Source: Chryseolinea sp. H1M3-3 (GTDB lineage Bacteria > Bacteroidota > Bacteroidia > Cytophagales > Cyclobacteriaceae). From it: a stretch of DNA of 64,000 bases. The stretch spans positions 1 to 64,000 of the forward strand of contig NZ_JARKMY010000015.1 of the NCBI RefSeq assembly GCF_029360725.1. The letters are read 5' to 3'. Under the pieces are notes generated by a model that was given only the letters and a program-made list of their open reading frames with translations, searched no databases and was not told the DNA's origin. Shown here piece by piece: positions 53,682 to 62,515 of this stretch (its first letter is position 1; every line of letters begins with the position of its first letter). The position numbers were made by a program, and so were the translations under genes.

Positions 53682-54311
53682 TCAAATTTCGTCCATTTCT
53701 TTCAAGACTATTTCCAGTTGTTTCAGTGGCTGTTTAAAACGTTTCCTATTGTCAACAATGGTTGCGGTGATGAAAAGCGTGAGGTATACTACAAAGAAAA
53801 TAACAACTACAGCCAATTGCTTTTCAATAGCGGGAATGATCCTGAGATTTGAAAGTAGCATCACCATGATAAAACACGTGAGTGGTATTCCAATAAAGTC
53901 GAACTTCTTCTTGAAACGAAAAAAGGCTGACAATTGCTGATAGTGAATTTTCAGGTTTGATTTAATATCGGATACAGCACCTTGAACTGGAGCTATGGCG
54001 CGCAAATTCTTTCCTCCTATTCTTTTCATAAAAACAATTGTATAGGGTATGTACATGACTATCCCCGCCAAGGCGTAGGCCATAATATGCCAGTTCCCCC
54101 AATGACGCACCACAAGGTGCGTCATTACTGCATAAATAATCATGTGCCACACGCCAATCGCGACAATGTATTCAAATATAATTTTGTTTTCCTTTTTAAT
54201 GCGTGTCCTGATAGCATCGATAAAATCCGATTTACTAACCATCGCGGTGTTGGCTTGATGCGTACTGCATCCCTGTAGCCATACTTTTTTTATATCCTCA
54301 ATTTGTGCCAT
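53682..54311 (-). CDS. membrane protein downstream of ECF sigma factor, possible anti-sigma
   Basis: A 209-residue protein. Residues 1-45 are soluble and helical (MAQIEDIKKVWLQGCSTHQA), followed by four hydrophobic helices arranged as two pairs: IFEYIVAIGVWHMIIYAVMT, WHIMAYALAGIVMYIPYTIV, FIGIPLTCFIMVMLLSNL and LAVVVIFFVVYLTLFITAT. No FecR or zinc anti-sigma motif is seen. It lies 12 bases downstream of an ECF sigma gene, and such pairs in Bacteroidota usually encode a membrane-bound regulator of the sigma factor. I give that as a likely role only. Confidence 0.72.
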   Translation of the reverse strand: MAQIEDIKKVWLQGCSTHQANTAMVSKSDFIDAIRTRIKKENKIIFEYIVAIGVWHMIIYAVMTHLVVRHWGNWHIMAYALAGIVMYIPYTIVFMKRIGGKNLRAIAPVQGAVSDIKSNLKIHYQQLSAFFRFKKKFDFIGIPLTCFIMVMLLSNLRIIPAIEKQLAVVVIFFVVYLTLFITATIVDNRKRFKQPLKQLEIVLKEMDEI

Positions 54312-54323
54312 AGTTCTAAATTT

Positions 54324-54830
54324 TTATTTCATTTTATCTTTCAACCGCTCTTCCAGTTTCTTTTTAATTCTGACCAGCTTAACGCTTACGTTATTTCTAC
54401 TGATGCCAACGATGGAAGCTATTTGATCGTAGCTGCATTCGTCTAAAAATAATAACACAATTGCTTTATCGACCGGCGACAGTCCATTAATGGCCGTGTA
54501 TAACAATGTCATTTGTTCGTCAAGAATTTGCTGCTCATTGGAAGATGGTACTTCAAGTATTTTTCCTGTCAAGGATTCTTTCTTAAACGACCTTTTCTGT
54601 TTTCTATATCCAGCGATTGCCGTATTCAGCGCCACCCGATACATCCATGTAGAAAATTTTGAATCTCCATTGAAACTTGGATACGATTTCCACAATTGAT
54701 ACAAGATATCCTGAAAAAGATCGTCTCGTTCATCGGGATCCAAATAGTAGCTGTTGCAGATACGATGAACGATTCCGATGTTTGCATTTACATCCTCCAA
54801 AAATTTATCTTCAAAAGCAGCTTTGTTCAT
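54324..54830 (-). CDS. ECF-type RNA polymerase sigma factor
   Basis: A 168-residue sigma factor of normal ECF length. Region 2 reads DPDERDDLFQDILYQLWKSY and FSTWMYRVALNTAIAGYRKQ; region 4 reads LSPVDKAIVLLFLDECSYDQ then IASIVGISRNNVSVKLVRIK. The linker is basic (KQKRSFKKESL). It is followed after 12 bases by a membrane protein gene on the same strand. The pair probably responds to an envelope signal; the regulon is unknown. Its leader region 54831-54960 holds no obvious consensus promoter. Confidence 0.92.
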   Translation of the reverse strand: MNKAAFEDKFLEDVNANIGIVHRICNSYYLDPDERDDLFQDILYQLWKSYPSFNGDSKFSTWMYRVALNTAIAGYRKQKRSFKKESLTGKILEVPSSNEQQILDEQMTLLYTAINGLSPVDKAIVLLFLDECSYDQIASIVGISRNNVSVKLVRIKKKLEERLKDKMK

Positions 54831-54960
54831 CTTCCCATAAATTCATAGCAACTACGGTATTAGTAGCAGTGCTTGATAAAAAACTACACCGTTGCATTAA
54901 AATAAATAGAGGAACCTTCCCTTGGAAAAACTTGGCACGTAACGTTAACACACTAACATT

Positions 54961-55344
54961 CTAATGCGCCTGCAGCGAATTGAGAATATTCTTAAGGGAG
55001 GCTTCCAAATCTTCGAAGGTGGATTTGGAGAGAAAGTAATAGACACCTAATCGGTTAAATTGATCAATTTCCTTTTTGTTGATGGCGTTCGAAATGATAA
55101 TAATGGGAATTTTTTTGAGATCCTTATTCCGCTTAATTGCTATGACACATTCGATCCCGTCTAGCTTCGGCATATAGAGGTCTATAAAAATAGCATCCGG
55201 TCTGTTCGCCTGGTTAAACAACTTATCCAGCGCTTCCACACCATCCGTTGCGGTAGTGCAACTGATCGCCGGGTCGATCCTTTTTAACGCGCGTGTAAAA
55301 AAGACCACATCCACTGGATCATCATCGGCATAAAAGATCTCCAT
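54961..55344 (-). CDS. stand-alone receiver-domain protein (CheY-like)
   Basis: A 127-residue receiver domain without an output module. The acidic pair is ADDDP (Asp7-Asp9), the phospho-acceptor Asp lies in IFIDLYMPKLDG, the Thr/Ser site is IIISNAINKKE, and the Lys is in FLSKST. This short DDDP-type receiver is common in Bacteroidota, often as a phosphate shuttle for hybrid kinases. No kinase gene is adjacent. It is divergent from a second receiver gene across a 527-base gap. Confidence 0.87.
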   Translation of the reverse strand: MEIFYADDDPVDVVFFTRALKRIDPAISCTTATDGVEALDKLFNQANRPDAIFIDLYMPKLDGIECVIAIKRNKDLKKIPIIIISNAINKKEIDQFNRLGVYYFLSKSTFEDLEASLKNILNSLQAH

Positions 55345-55871
55345 ATTTCTCGGTGATTACTATATCATCATAAAAATAGCTTTAAATGATCAATAAGTTA
55401 TAACCTTTTCAAGAACATTCACCTGTTCTATTAATCAAAAATTACGCCTTCAAGAGATATATAGGGTAATCAATAGAAGTCGAACGCTTCAATGCAAACC
55501 AGCTTGGAAATATCTTTAGTCTATCCCGAGGGTTGTTCTTCCTTTCACAGCATCCTTTATCCATGTAGACTTCATGAGGATTTTTTTTAGATTATGATCT
55601 AGGCGCCTGGATCTTGCGAAACAGCATGATATCCACTCCCTTTTCGTGCTTACAAAACGCTGGAAAATCAAACTGCGCAGCATTCAAAAACTTGCTCCCC
55701 ATCAGGGTATACCCCTACTTATGTCAGGGATATCATTGAGAAAATTAACCATCAAACTTCACTGCAAGAAGCATCTCATTTCAATTAGAATACTGGTGTA
55801 AGGGATTCAAGCAATTTGCTATTTAACCTTTGCCTGGCTCAAGTACATTTAAACATTAATAGAACTCGGTA
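55345..55871. other. 527-base divergent intergenic region
   Basis: No gene, tRNA or clear repeat seen. It separates two divergent receiver-domain genes and should hold the promoter of the polysaccharide operon starting at 55872. The length is notable for this compact stretch and leaves room for complex regulation or a small RNA, but I find no strong stem or T-run to support one. Confidence 0.4.
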
Positions 55872-56234
55872 ATGAAGATTCTGGTATGTGACGATGACGA
55901 AACAATGATGGGTATGATCCGCTTCAAACTCTCACGTGAAAACCTGGGCGAGGTCACTACTGCGTCGAATGGAAAGGAGGCGAAAGCAATCTTACAAGTT
56001 GAAACATTTGACCTGGTGATAACAGACATCCACATGCCATTTCATTCAGGCCTTGAAATCATTAATTTTATTCGGAATGATTTAAAGAAAGAAACTCCAA
56101 TCATTGTATTGTCAGCTGAAGGTTTAGAAAACACCGTGCTTCAGGCTTTTGAAATCGGTGCAAATGATTTCATTTCCAAACCCTTTAGTCCAGCTGAACT
56201 TGCCGTCAGAGTTAAACGAATTCTGAAGAAATAA
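55872..56234 (+). CDS. receiver-domain protein heading an exopolysaccharide operon
   Basis: A 120-residue single receiver domain: VCDDDETMMG acidic site, phospho-acceptor Asp52 or so in LVITDIHMPFHSG, Ser in IIVLSAEG, and Lys in DFISKPFSP. No DNA-binding or enzymatic output follows, so it works by protein contact. It lies seven bases upstream of a membrane HEAT-repeat gene and starts a five-gene co-directional run ending at 62495. A post-translational switch for the polysaccharide synthase is the natural reading. Confidence 0.88.
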   Translation: MKILVCDDDETMMGMIRFKLSRENLGEVTTASNGKEAKAILQVETFDLVITDIHMPFHSGLEIINFIRNDLKKETPIIVLSAEGLENTVLQAFEIGANDFISKPFSPAELAVRVKRILKK

Positions 56235-56241
56235 CGTCGTT

Positions 56242-57357
56242 ATGTTGTGGTTAGAAAAGTTGATCAATGGGGAAATTCTAACAAGTAAGGAACTGACCAT
56301 TATCACGATTGCCCTCGTGTTTTTTTCGGCAGGATTTGCATTTATTGTGACACTCTTCTTAAGCAGGATAATCAAGTCACACCTTCAGGGCCAAAAGAAA
56401 AAAATCAAAAGTAAGTTTCAGAAAATGTTGAATGCGTTGGTAATCAACGAGACGTTCTCGACTACCGAAGTTCCGGATTCAGCTTTCGAATTTCGAATGG
56501 GAGAAATAAGGAGCATGCTTGGTTCATCAAACTTTGCGCGACAGGTATTGATTGATCAAATACTGGAGCTAAAAAAAAATCTGTCCGGCAGTGCCGTACA
56601 CGTGCTCACTGCAACCTATTTCGCACTGAAGCTCGAAAAACAAAGTTTAAGAAAACTTAGGCGTCCAGCCTGGAGAAAGAAAGCCCTTGGCATACGAGAA
56701 TTAAGTGAAATGAATTACAAGCCGGCCATTCCAGCGATTTCTAAATTTATTAATTCATCCAATCAAATGCTTCGCGAAGAGAGTGTTATGGCCCTGGTGA
56801 GACTAAATACGGAACAGTCTTTAAAATTTCTCGACATTTATTCCGGGGTCATTACCCCTTGGATGCAAATCAACATCCACCATTATCTCCAGAAATCCGA
56901 TTTAAGAAAACTTCCTCAGTTCAGCCGTTGGTTTTCAAGCAATAATGTCAGCGTTGTATTATTTAGTATCAACATGGCGAAACATTTCCGGCAATCATCC
57001 GCGATAGCTCCGCTCCTCCTCCTCTGTCATCATCCCGAAAAAAAAATCGCAGAAGAAGCGATCGATGCCCTGGGTGAACTAGAAGCTTTTGAGCACAGGG
57101 AAAACGTTGTGAAACTAGCGCCAAAATATTGGGAGGATGCTGGGATCTCCGTCAAAGTGCTGCAATGCCTGGCCAAGATAGGCGACCCATATCAGGATAC
57201 ACACATTCTTCTTGAATTCCTTAACCACAAAAGCTATGACGTTAGGTTTGAAGCCGTTAAAACGCTAAAGAAGTTGGGAGTTTCAACCCAGCAGCTATCT
57301 GCATTCCCAACCGTGAAAGGAATTGTCGATCATACCACTGAACCTTTGTTGCAGTAA
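56242..57357 (+). CDS. membrane-anchored HEAT-repeat protein
   Basis: A 371-residue protein. One N-terminal helix (TIITIALVFFSAGFAFIVTLFL) anchors a cytoplasmic alpha-solenoid. HEAT-type repeats are visible at KKALGIRELSEMNYKPAI, LREESVMALVRLN, KIAEEAIDALGELEA, and HKSYDVRFEAVKTLKKLG. It sits between a receiver gene (seven bases) and a GT2 gene (one base), so tight coupling is certain. A likely role is a scaffold joining the receiver to the glycosyltransferase at the inner membrane. Confidence 0.85.
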   Translation: MLWLEKLINGEILTSKELTIITIALVFFSAGFAFIVTLFLSRIIKSHLQGQKKKIKSKFQKMLNALVINETFSTTEVPDSAFEFRMGEIRSMLGSSNFARQVLIDQILELKKNLSGSAVHVLTATYFALKLEKQSLRKLRRPAWRKKALGIRELSEMNYKPAIPAISKFINSSNQMLREESVMALVRLNTEQSLKFLDIYSGVITPWMQINIHHYLQKSDLRKLPQFSRWFSSNNVSVVLFSINMAKHFRQSSAIAPLLLLCHHPEKKIAEEAIDALGELEAFEHRENVVKLAPKYWEDAGISVKVLQCLAKIGDPYQDTHILLEFLNHKSYDVRFEAVKTLKKLGVSTQQLSAFPTVKGIVDHTTEPLLQ

Positions 57358-57358
57358 A

Positions 57359-58798
57359 ATGGAAGTTATTGGCGAAATATTCTATTATATTATAAATACA
57401 CTGGTATTCACTTACGCAGTCGCCATTGCTGTTTCCTATCTATTGCTGGCCTTCATTTCTATGCGAGAGATGAAGATGTACATGCATAAGAATTACTTTA
57501 TTGACTACAAGTACATCTTATCCTCTCCGTTTGCACCAAGTATATCTCTCATCGCGCCGGCTTATAATGAAGGGTTGACTATCATTGACAATATTAAATC
57601 ACTGATGTCGATCATGTACAATAATTTTGAGGTCATTATTATCAATGATGGCAGCAAAGATGATACGCTGGCCAAAATGATTGATGCCTTTGATCTTGTC
57701 AAAGTTGACTTCGACCTTCAATATACATTAGCAACCAAGCCCGTCAAGGGGATTTACAAATCCAGAAATCGTGCATTTAAAAAATTATTAGTAGTAGATA
57801 AAGAAAATGGTGGTAAAGCAGATGCGCTGAATGTAGGCTTGAACATTTCCAAGCGAGAGTTGGTCGCTTGCATTGATGTTGATTGTATTATTGAGCCAGA
57901 TGCTCTGCTAAAAATGGTTAAACCTTTTTTGGAAGATTCTTCGGAAGTAATTGCCTCAGGCGGTGTAGTTCGGATAGCGAACTCATGCATTATTGAAGAC
58001 GGCCGTTTAATTGAAGTGAGACTGCCCGAAAAACTAATCGCCCGGATTCAAGTGCTTGAATACATACGGGCGTTTCTACTGGGCCGGATGGCGTGGAGCA
58101 AACTTAATGGGCTATTGCTCATTTCTGGGGCTTTCGGCCTTTTCAAAAGGAACATCGCCATTGAAGCCGGAGGATACAATCACAAAACTGTTGGCGAAGA
58201 TATGGAACTGGTCGTCCGCATGCGCGCTTACCTTGCCGAACAAAACCGAAGATGCCGGGTAGTGTATATACCCGATCCGTTGTGCTGGACGGAGGCACCA
58301 TCCAATTTTCAAATACTTGGCCGGCAACGCAACAGATGGGCAAGAGGAACATTTGAGACCTTAAAACTTCATAAGCGGCTTTTCTTTAATAAGAAATATG
58401 GTATCATGGGTCTGCTTAGTTACCCATATTGGTTTTTCTTTGAATGGCTGGCACCTTTTGTAGAATTCTTTGGCCTGCTGTTTTTCTTCATGCTGGTATT
58501 GATGGGCATGGTCAACTGGACATTTTTCTTCTGCTTACTGATTGTGGTTTATACGTTTGCGTTTTTTATCTCAATGTTTTCGCTGTTATCGGAGGAAATG
58601 TCTTTTTATAAATACACGCATAAAAGGGATATCATAAAAATGATACTCACCGCTTTAGTAGAGCCAGTGTGGTTTCATCCACGAGTGGTATGGTGGTCAC
58701 TGAAAGGAAATTTTGATCTCATCAAAGGCAAAAAAGCGTGGGGCGAAATGACGCGTCAGGGTTTTGTGCAGTATAAAACTAAAAAAGCCACATTGTGA
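57359..58798 (+). CDS. family 2 glycosyltransferase, PgaC/IcaA-like polysaccharide synthase
   Basis: A 479-residue processive GT2 starting MEVIGEIFYYIINTLV at 57359. After one N-terminal helix the catalytic domain shows PAYNEGLTIIDNI, IINDGSKDDT, GGKADALNVGLN, the DxD-like DVDCIIEPDAL, the base region GEDMELVVRM, and QRNRWARGT (the QxxRW motif of processive synthases). Three or more C-terminal helices form the export channel (LLFFFMLVLMGMVNW, FAFFISMFSLL). It resembles poly-N-acetylglucosamine synthases. The stop overlaps the start of the next gene (TGATG). Confidence 0.92.
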   Translation: MEVIGEIFYYIINTLVFTYAVAIAVSYLLLAFISMREMKMYMHKNYFIDYKYILSSPFAPSISLIAPAYNEGLTIIDNIKSLMSIMYNNFEVIIINDGSKDDTLAKMIDAFDLVKVDFDLQYTLATKPVKGIYKSRNRAFKKLLVVDKENGGKADALNVGLNISKRELVACIDVDCIIEPDALLKMVKPFLEDSSEVIASGGVVRIANSCIIEDGRLIEVRLPEKLIARIQVLEYIRAFLLGRMAWSKLNGLLLISGAFGLFKRNIAIEAGGYNHKTVGEDMELVVRMRAYLAEQNRRCRVVYIPDPLCWTEAPSNFQILGRQRNRWARGTFETLKLHKRLFFNKKYGIMGLLSYPYWFFFEWLAPFVEFFGLLFFFMLVLMGMVNWTFFFCLLIVVYTFAFFISMFSLLSEEMSFYKYTHKRDIIKMILTALVEPVWFHPRVVWWSLKGNFDLIKGKKAWGEMTRQGFVQYKTKKATL

Positions 58799-61224
58799 TG
58801 AAAGAGCGACTAATATCCGCCATTAGAGGTTTTGCAATCGTCATTACTATTTTTTTAGTGGTAATCTTGTTGCTGCGCTTTTATGAGTGGCACGCAATAG
58901 CTGAAAGGATTGAATTTAGCTACGAGCTTTTTCGGGGTGTGCTGTACGATATTTCGTCAGCTCTTTTCTTTGGCGCTATTGTTTTTGTGCCCGTTATCCT
59001 CGTTTTCCTGTGGCACGCACAGCTTGGCTACGGATTATTGGTAGCACTTTGCAGCCTGTATATCATAGTTTCTTTCGGGTTAACCCAATATTTTTCTATT
59101 ACGCTGATTCCCTTGGGCGCCGATTTTTTCGGGTACACTTGGAACGATGTGACCACGACGGTACGCGCCTCGGACGGCCTAGACGCCGTTCCCATTATAC
59201 TGCTCCTGCTGCTGATTGCATTTTTTATCGTACTTTCCTATTTATTGAAAAAAGTCAAGTGGCTTGATAAGCTTCCCTTCGCATTCACACTCACAATTGT
59301 TCTGGCCATGTTGCTACTTGGGCTTTTGCGCCAACGTCCGTCAAGTAATGATTTCGAAAGCGAACTTGAGTACTATTCGTACTTAAATAAAACAGACTTC
59401 TTTATCGGCAGAACTTTTGATCATTTTTACGGATTCCTATCAGAAGATTTTTCATCCGCTGGCTATCCTTTTCTTCACACGATGAAGAAGGACAACTCCC
59501 TGGAGGGTTATTTCAACCTAAAGGATTCACTACCTAATTTTGTGTTCATCCTGGTTGAAGGTCTCGGAAGGGATTTTACATGTGCGGATGCGTTGTACGG
59601 AGGTTTTACTCCTTTTCTGGATTCATTAAGTCAACAAAGTTTGTATTGGAAGAATTCACTAAGCAATGCAGGGCGAACGTTTGGCGTGCTACCCAGTGTT
59701 TTCGGTTCGCTTCCCTATGGAAAAAATGGTTTTATGAGCTATGGTGCGAAAATGCCTGCACACAATACACTGTTAAGTTTATTGAAGCCATCCGGATACA
59801 CTTCGAATTTCTTTTATGGGGGCAACGCTAATTTCGACAACCAGGATATTTTTCTCGAAGCGCAGGGTGTTAACTACATCCTCGATGAAACCAAGTTTCC
59901 ATCATCATATAGGAAGATGGCTGCGAACAGCGAAGGATTTTCCTGGGGTTATCCTGATCGCGCAATTTTTGATAGGTCACTGGAACTTATTGCCAAAAAC
60001 AATCAATCGCCTCGCATTGATATTTATCTCACACTTTCTACACATGAGCCTTTTCGAGTTCCGGAAGATTCGTATAAAGCGCTCTTCGACGCGAAGCTAC
60101 ACTCAATAGATTCAGGCAAACGAAAAAAATACATCGACTACCGAGGTGTTTTTGAATGTTTACTTTACACAGACAACGCACTAAAAGAATATTTTCTCCG
60201 CGCTGCAGGCCTTCCTGATTACAACAATACAATCTTCATCATTACAGGAGATCACCGCCTTGTGCCGGTACCTGCTGACAACAAACTCTCCCGGTTCCAT
60301 GTGCCTTTAATTATTTATTCGCCATTGCTTAAAAAGGCTGAGATCTTTTCAAATATCACCACCCACGCGGACATAACTCCAGCCATACTAAATCTTCTCG
60401 GCGGCAAGTACCAGATTAAACTACCCGACAGCGTATCGTTTATTTCTTCCTCGCAGCTGGGGAATAAAAATTTTTCAAGCTCGTTAGATCTAGGGTTGAT
60501 CAGAAATAAAAACGAAACCATGGATTACATCGAAGGTAAATTCATGCTTTCTGAAAACAGGCTATACGAAATTACACCCACCCTCGACCTTGAGCCTTTT
60601 CATGACGAGAAGAAACTTCGTCAATTGTCCGAAAAATTAAAGACGTTTAACCAAAAATCTTTGCTTGCCTGTGAACGTAATCAGCTCATCAAAGAAACGA
60701 GTGAGCGTCGTCCTTCCAATGTATTTAGGTTCACCAAAGACGAAAAAGATTTCTTTAAAGCCATCCAGGTTGAGAAGTCAGATGTAGATCGGTTGTTTGT
60801 TCAAGCGCGCGATTTGGCGTTCGAGAAGAAGTACGCCGAAAGTCGTGCATTGACGCGTTACATCTTAAATAATAGTCCGAATTATCATGATGCCAGAATA
60901 CTGCTAGCCCGCACTTTTGCATGGGACGGCAATTATGACACAGCCAGATATTTCCTAAAGCAAGTCTTGGAACGATCTCCAAATTATGAAGACGCGTTAA
61001 TGGCCACGATTGACGTCGCCTATTGGAGTGGCAGTCATGAAGAAGCCTATGCTATTTCTCTCGCCCTCACTGATTCAGCCGTTAGCGCCGATTTGAGGGC
61101 CAGAGAAGCCAGAAGCTTTTTTCTGGTTGGAAAGAAAAAAGAAGCCAAGGAAATGCTGCAACACATTCTGCAAACAAATCCTGACCACCAACTAAGTCGC
61201 GATTTACTAACTCAACTGCCGTGA
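58798..61224 (+). CDS. LtaS-like sulfatase-fold phosphotransferase with C-terminal TPR domain
   Basis: An 808-residue inner-membrane enzyme. About five N-terminal helices (residues 10-190) precede an extracytoplasmic alkaline-phosphatase/sulfatase domain like lipoteichoic-acid synthase. It has VFILVEGLGRD with the metal-binding Glu, nucleophile Thr294 in NAGRTFGVLPS, GYPDRAIFDRSLELI, and TGDHRLVP. From about 650 a TPR tail follows (YHDARILLARTFAWDGNYDT). The TPR tail is shared with the next gene's product, which repeats ARILLARTFAWDG as VRILLGRTYAWDG. It probably decorates the polymer with phosphoglycerol or phosphoethanolamine. The TPR fusion is unusual. Confidence 0.88.
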   Translation: MKERLISAIRGFAIVITIFLVVILLLRFYEWHAIAERIEFSYELFRGVLYDISSALFFGAIVFVPVILVFLWHAQLGYGLLVALCSLYIIVSFGLTQYFSITLIPLGADFFGYTWNDVTTTVRASDGLDAVPIILLLLLIAFFIVLSYLLKKVKWLDKLPFAFTLTIVLAMLLLGLLRQRPSSNDFESELEYYSYLNKTDFFIGRTFDHFYGFLSEDFSSAGYPFLHTMKKDNSLEGYFNLKDSLPNFVFILVEGLGRDFTCADALYGGFTPFLDSLSQQSLYWKNSLSNAGRTFGVLPSVFGSLPYGKNGFMSYGAKMPAHNTLLSLLKPSGYTSNFFYGGNANFDNQDIFLEAQGVNYILDETKFPSSYRKMAANSEGFSWGYPDRAIFDRSLELIAKNNQSPRIDIYLTLSTHEPFRVPEDSYKALFDAKLHSIDSGKRKKYIDYRGVFECLLYTDNALKEYFLRAAGLPDYNNTIFIITGDHRLVPVPADNKLSRFHVPLIIYSPLLKKAEIFSNITTHADITPAILNLLGGKYQIKLPDSVSFISSSQLGNKNFSSSLDLGLIRNKNETMDYIEGKFMLSENRLYEITPTLDLEPFHDEKKLRQLSEKLKTFNQKSLLACERNQLIKETSERRPSNVFRFTKDEKDFFKAIQVEKSDVDRLFVQARDLAFEKKYAESRALTRYILNNSPNYHDARILLARTFAWDGNYDTARYFLKQVLERSPNYEDALMATIDVAYWSGSHEEAYAISLALTDSAVSADLRAREARSFFLVGKKKEAKEMLQHILQTNPDHQLSRDLLTQLP

Positions 61225-62495
61225 TGAAATCCATTGCCTTTGTTTGTTTTTTTATTTATTACATGATGCAGCCGTTGTACGTTCATGCGCAGGACCACTG
61301 GAAATCAAAATCAGTGGATGAAATCTTAACGCTTGCCCGCGATGAGGCATTGCATGGCAACAGGGAGAATGCAAGGAACATGTTGCGGTATATTCTTGAA
61401 AAAAACCCTGATTATCATGATGTCCGAATATTACTTGGTAGAACGTATGCATGGGATGGTAAAAGAGCGGAAGCCCGTAAAGAACTTCAAGTGGTTTTAT
61501 CGAAGAAGGATCATCACGAAGATGCATTGAGTGCTTTGATTGATGTGGAGATGTGGGATGATCAGTATGCTCAGGCCCTGGCCCTTGTGGATTTGGCGCT
61601 GACGAGTTATCCGAACAGCGAAGAATTTCTTTTTAAACGGGCACGCATTCTAAACAATATGAAAAAAGATAACGACGCCATTATCGCTCTTAATCAATTG
61701 TTGGTTGTATATCCATCACATGAAAAAGGACTAGCGCTACTTAAAGTTATAAAAACAGAGCAGTTGAAATACACAGCGGGTATTTCATATAACATTGATG
61801 CATTCAGCAGAACGTTTGATCCGGCTCACTACGTATCGGCACAGTTGGGAAGGTCGAACAACTGGGGTTCGTCAATTCTCAGGTTAAATTATGCTAGTCG
61901 CTTCGAAACAAATGGCTTTCAAACCGAAGTGGATCTCTATCCTAAAATTGCTAAGGGCGTCTACGTTTATCTAAACTACGGATTTTCTTCCACGGGTCTT
62001 TTTCCTGAGCATCGTGGGGGCGCAGAGATTTTTAGTAAGCTTCCAAAAAGTTTAGAGGTATCCGGTGGAGCCAGATATCTCTACTTTGATACCAATACCA
62101 AAATCACTATTTACACTGGCTCTATTGGTTGGTATTTTAAAAGCTATTGGTTGTCCGTTAGGCCCTACATCACACCTGACAAAGTAACGGGTACTTCGGT
62201 TTCAACCACAGTCTCCATACGAAAGTATTTTGCCACTGCCGATCATTACATCGGCTTGAGTTTAGGAGCTGGATTTTCTCCCGATGAAAGGCGTTTCCAG
62301 AGTGGCGCTGGTTTGAGTGACGACGGAATCTATACATTAAAATCCCAACGAATGGGTCTAAGTTGGAACAAACCATTTCCGCATAATTTTATTTTTACAG
62401 CATCGACTGATTTTCAAAGACAGGAATTAATTTTTGATGAAGGAAATTATGTACTGATATATAGTATAGGCATGGGGTTGAAGAAACGGTTTTAA
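61224..62495 (+). CDS. TPR plus YaiO-type outer-membrane beta-barrel protein
   Basis: A 423-residue exported protein (signal MKSIAFVCFFIYYMMQPLYV, then HAQ). Residues 30-180 are TPR repeats (YHDVRILLGRTYAWDGKRAE, HHEDALSALIDVEMWDDQYA). Residues 185-423 form a YaiO-type barrel (YTAGISYNIDAFSRTFDPAH, YVYLNYGFSSTGLFPEHRGG, SIGWYFKSYWLSVRPYITPD) ending in Phe. The TPR-barrel layout is that of PgaA-like polysaccharide exporters. It starts at TGATG overlap with the transferase gene and closes the operon. It is the likely outer-membrane gate. Confidence 0.88.
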   Translation: MKSIAFVCFFIYYMMQPLYVHAQDHWKSKSVDEILTLARDEALHGNRENARNMLRYILEKNPDYHDVRILLGRTYAWDGKRAEARKELQVVLSKKDHHEDALSALIDVEMWDDQYAQALALVDLALTSYPNSEEFLFKRARILNNMKKDNDAIIALNQLLVVYPSHEKGLALLKVIKTEQLKYTAGISYNIDAFSRTFDPAHYVSAQLGRSNNWGSSILRLNYASRFETNGFQTEVDLYPKIAKGVYVYLNYGFSSTGLFPEHRGGAEIFSKLPKSLEVSGGARYLYFDTNTKITIYTGSIGWYFKSYWLSVRPYITPDKVTGTSVSTTVSIRKYFATADHYIGLSLGAGFSPDERRFQSGAGLSDDGIYTLKSQRMGLSWNKPFPHNFIFTASTDFQRQELIFDEGNYVLIYSIGMGLKKRF

Positions 62496-62515
62496 AACTC
62501 TGTCAACAATCATAT

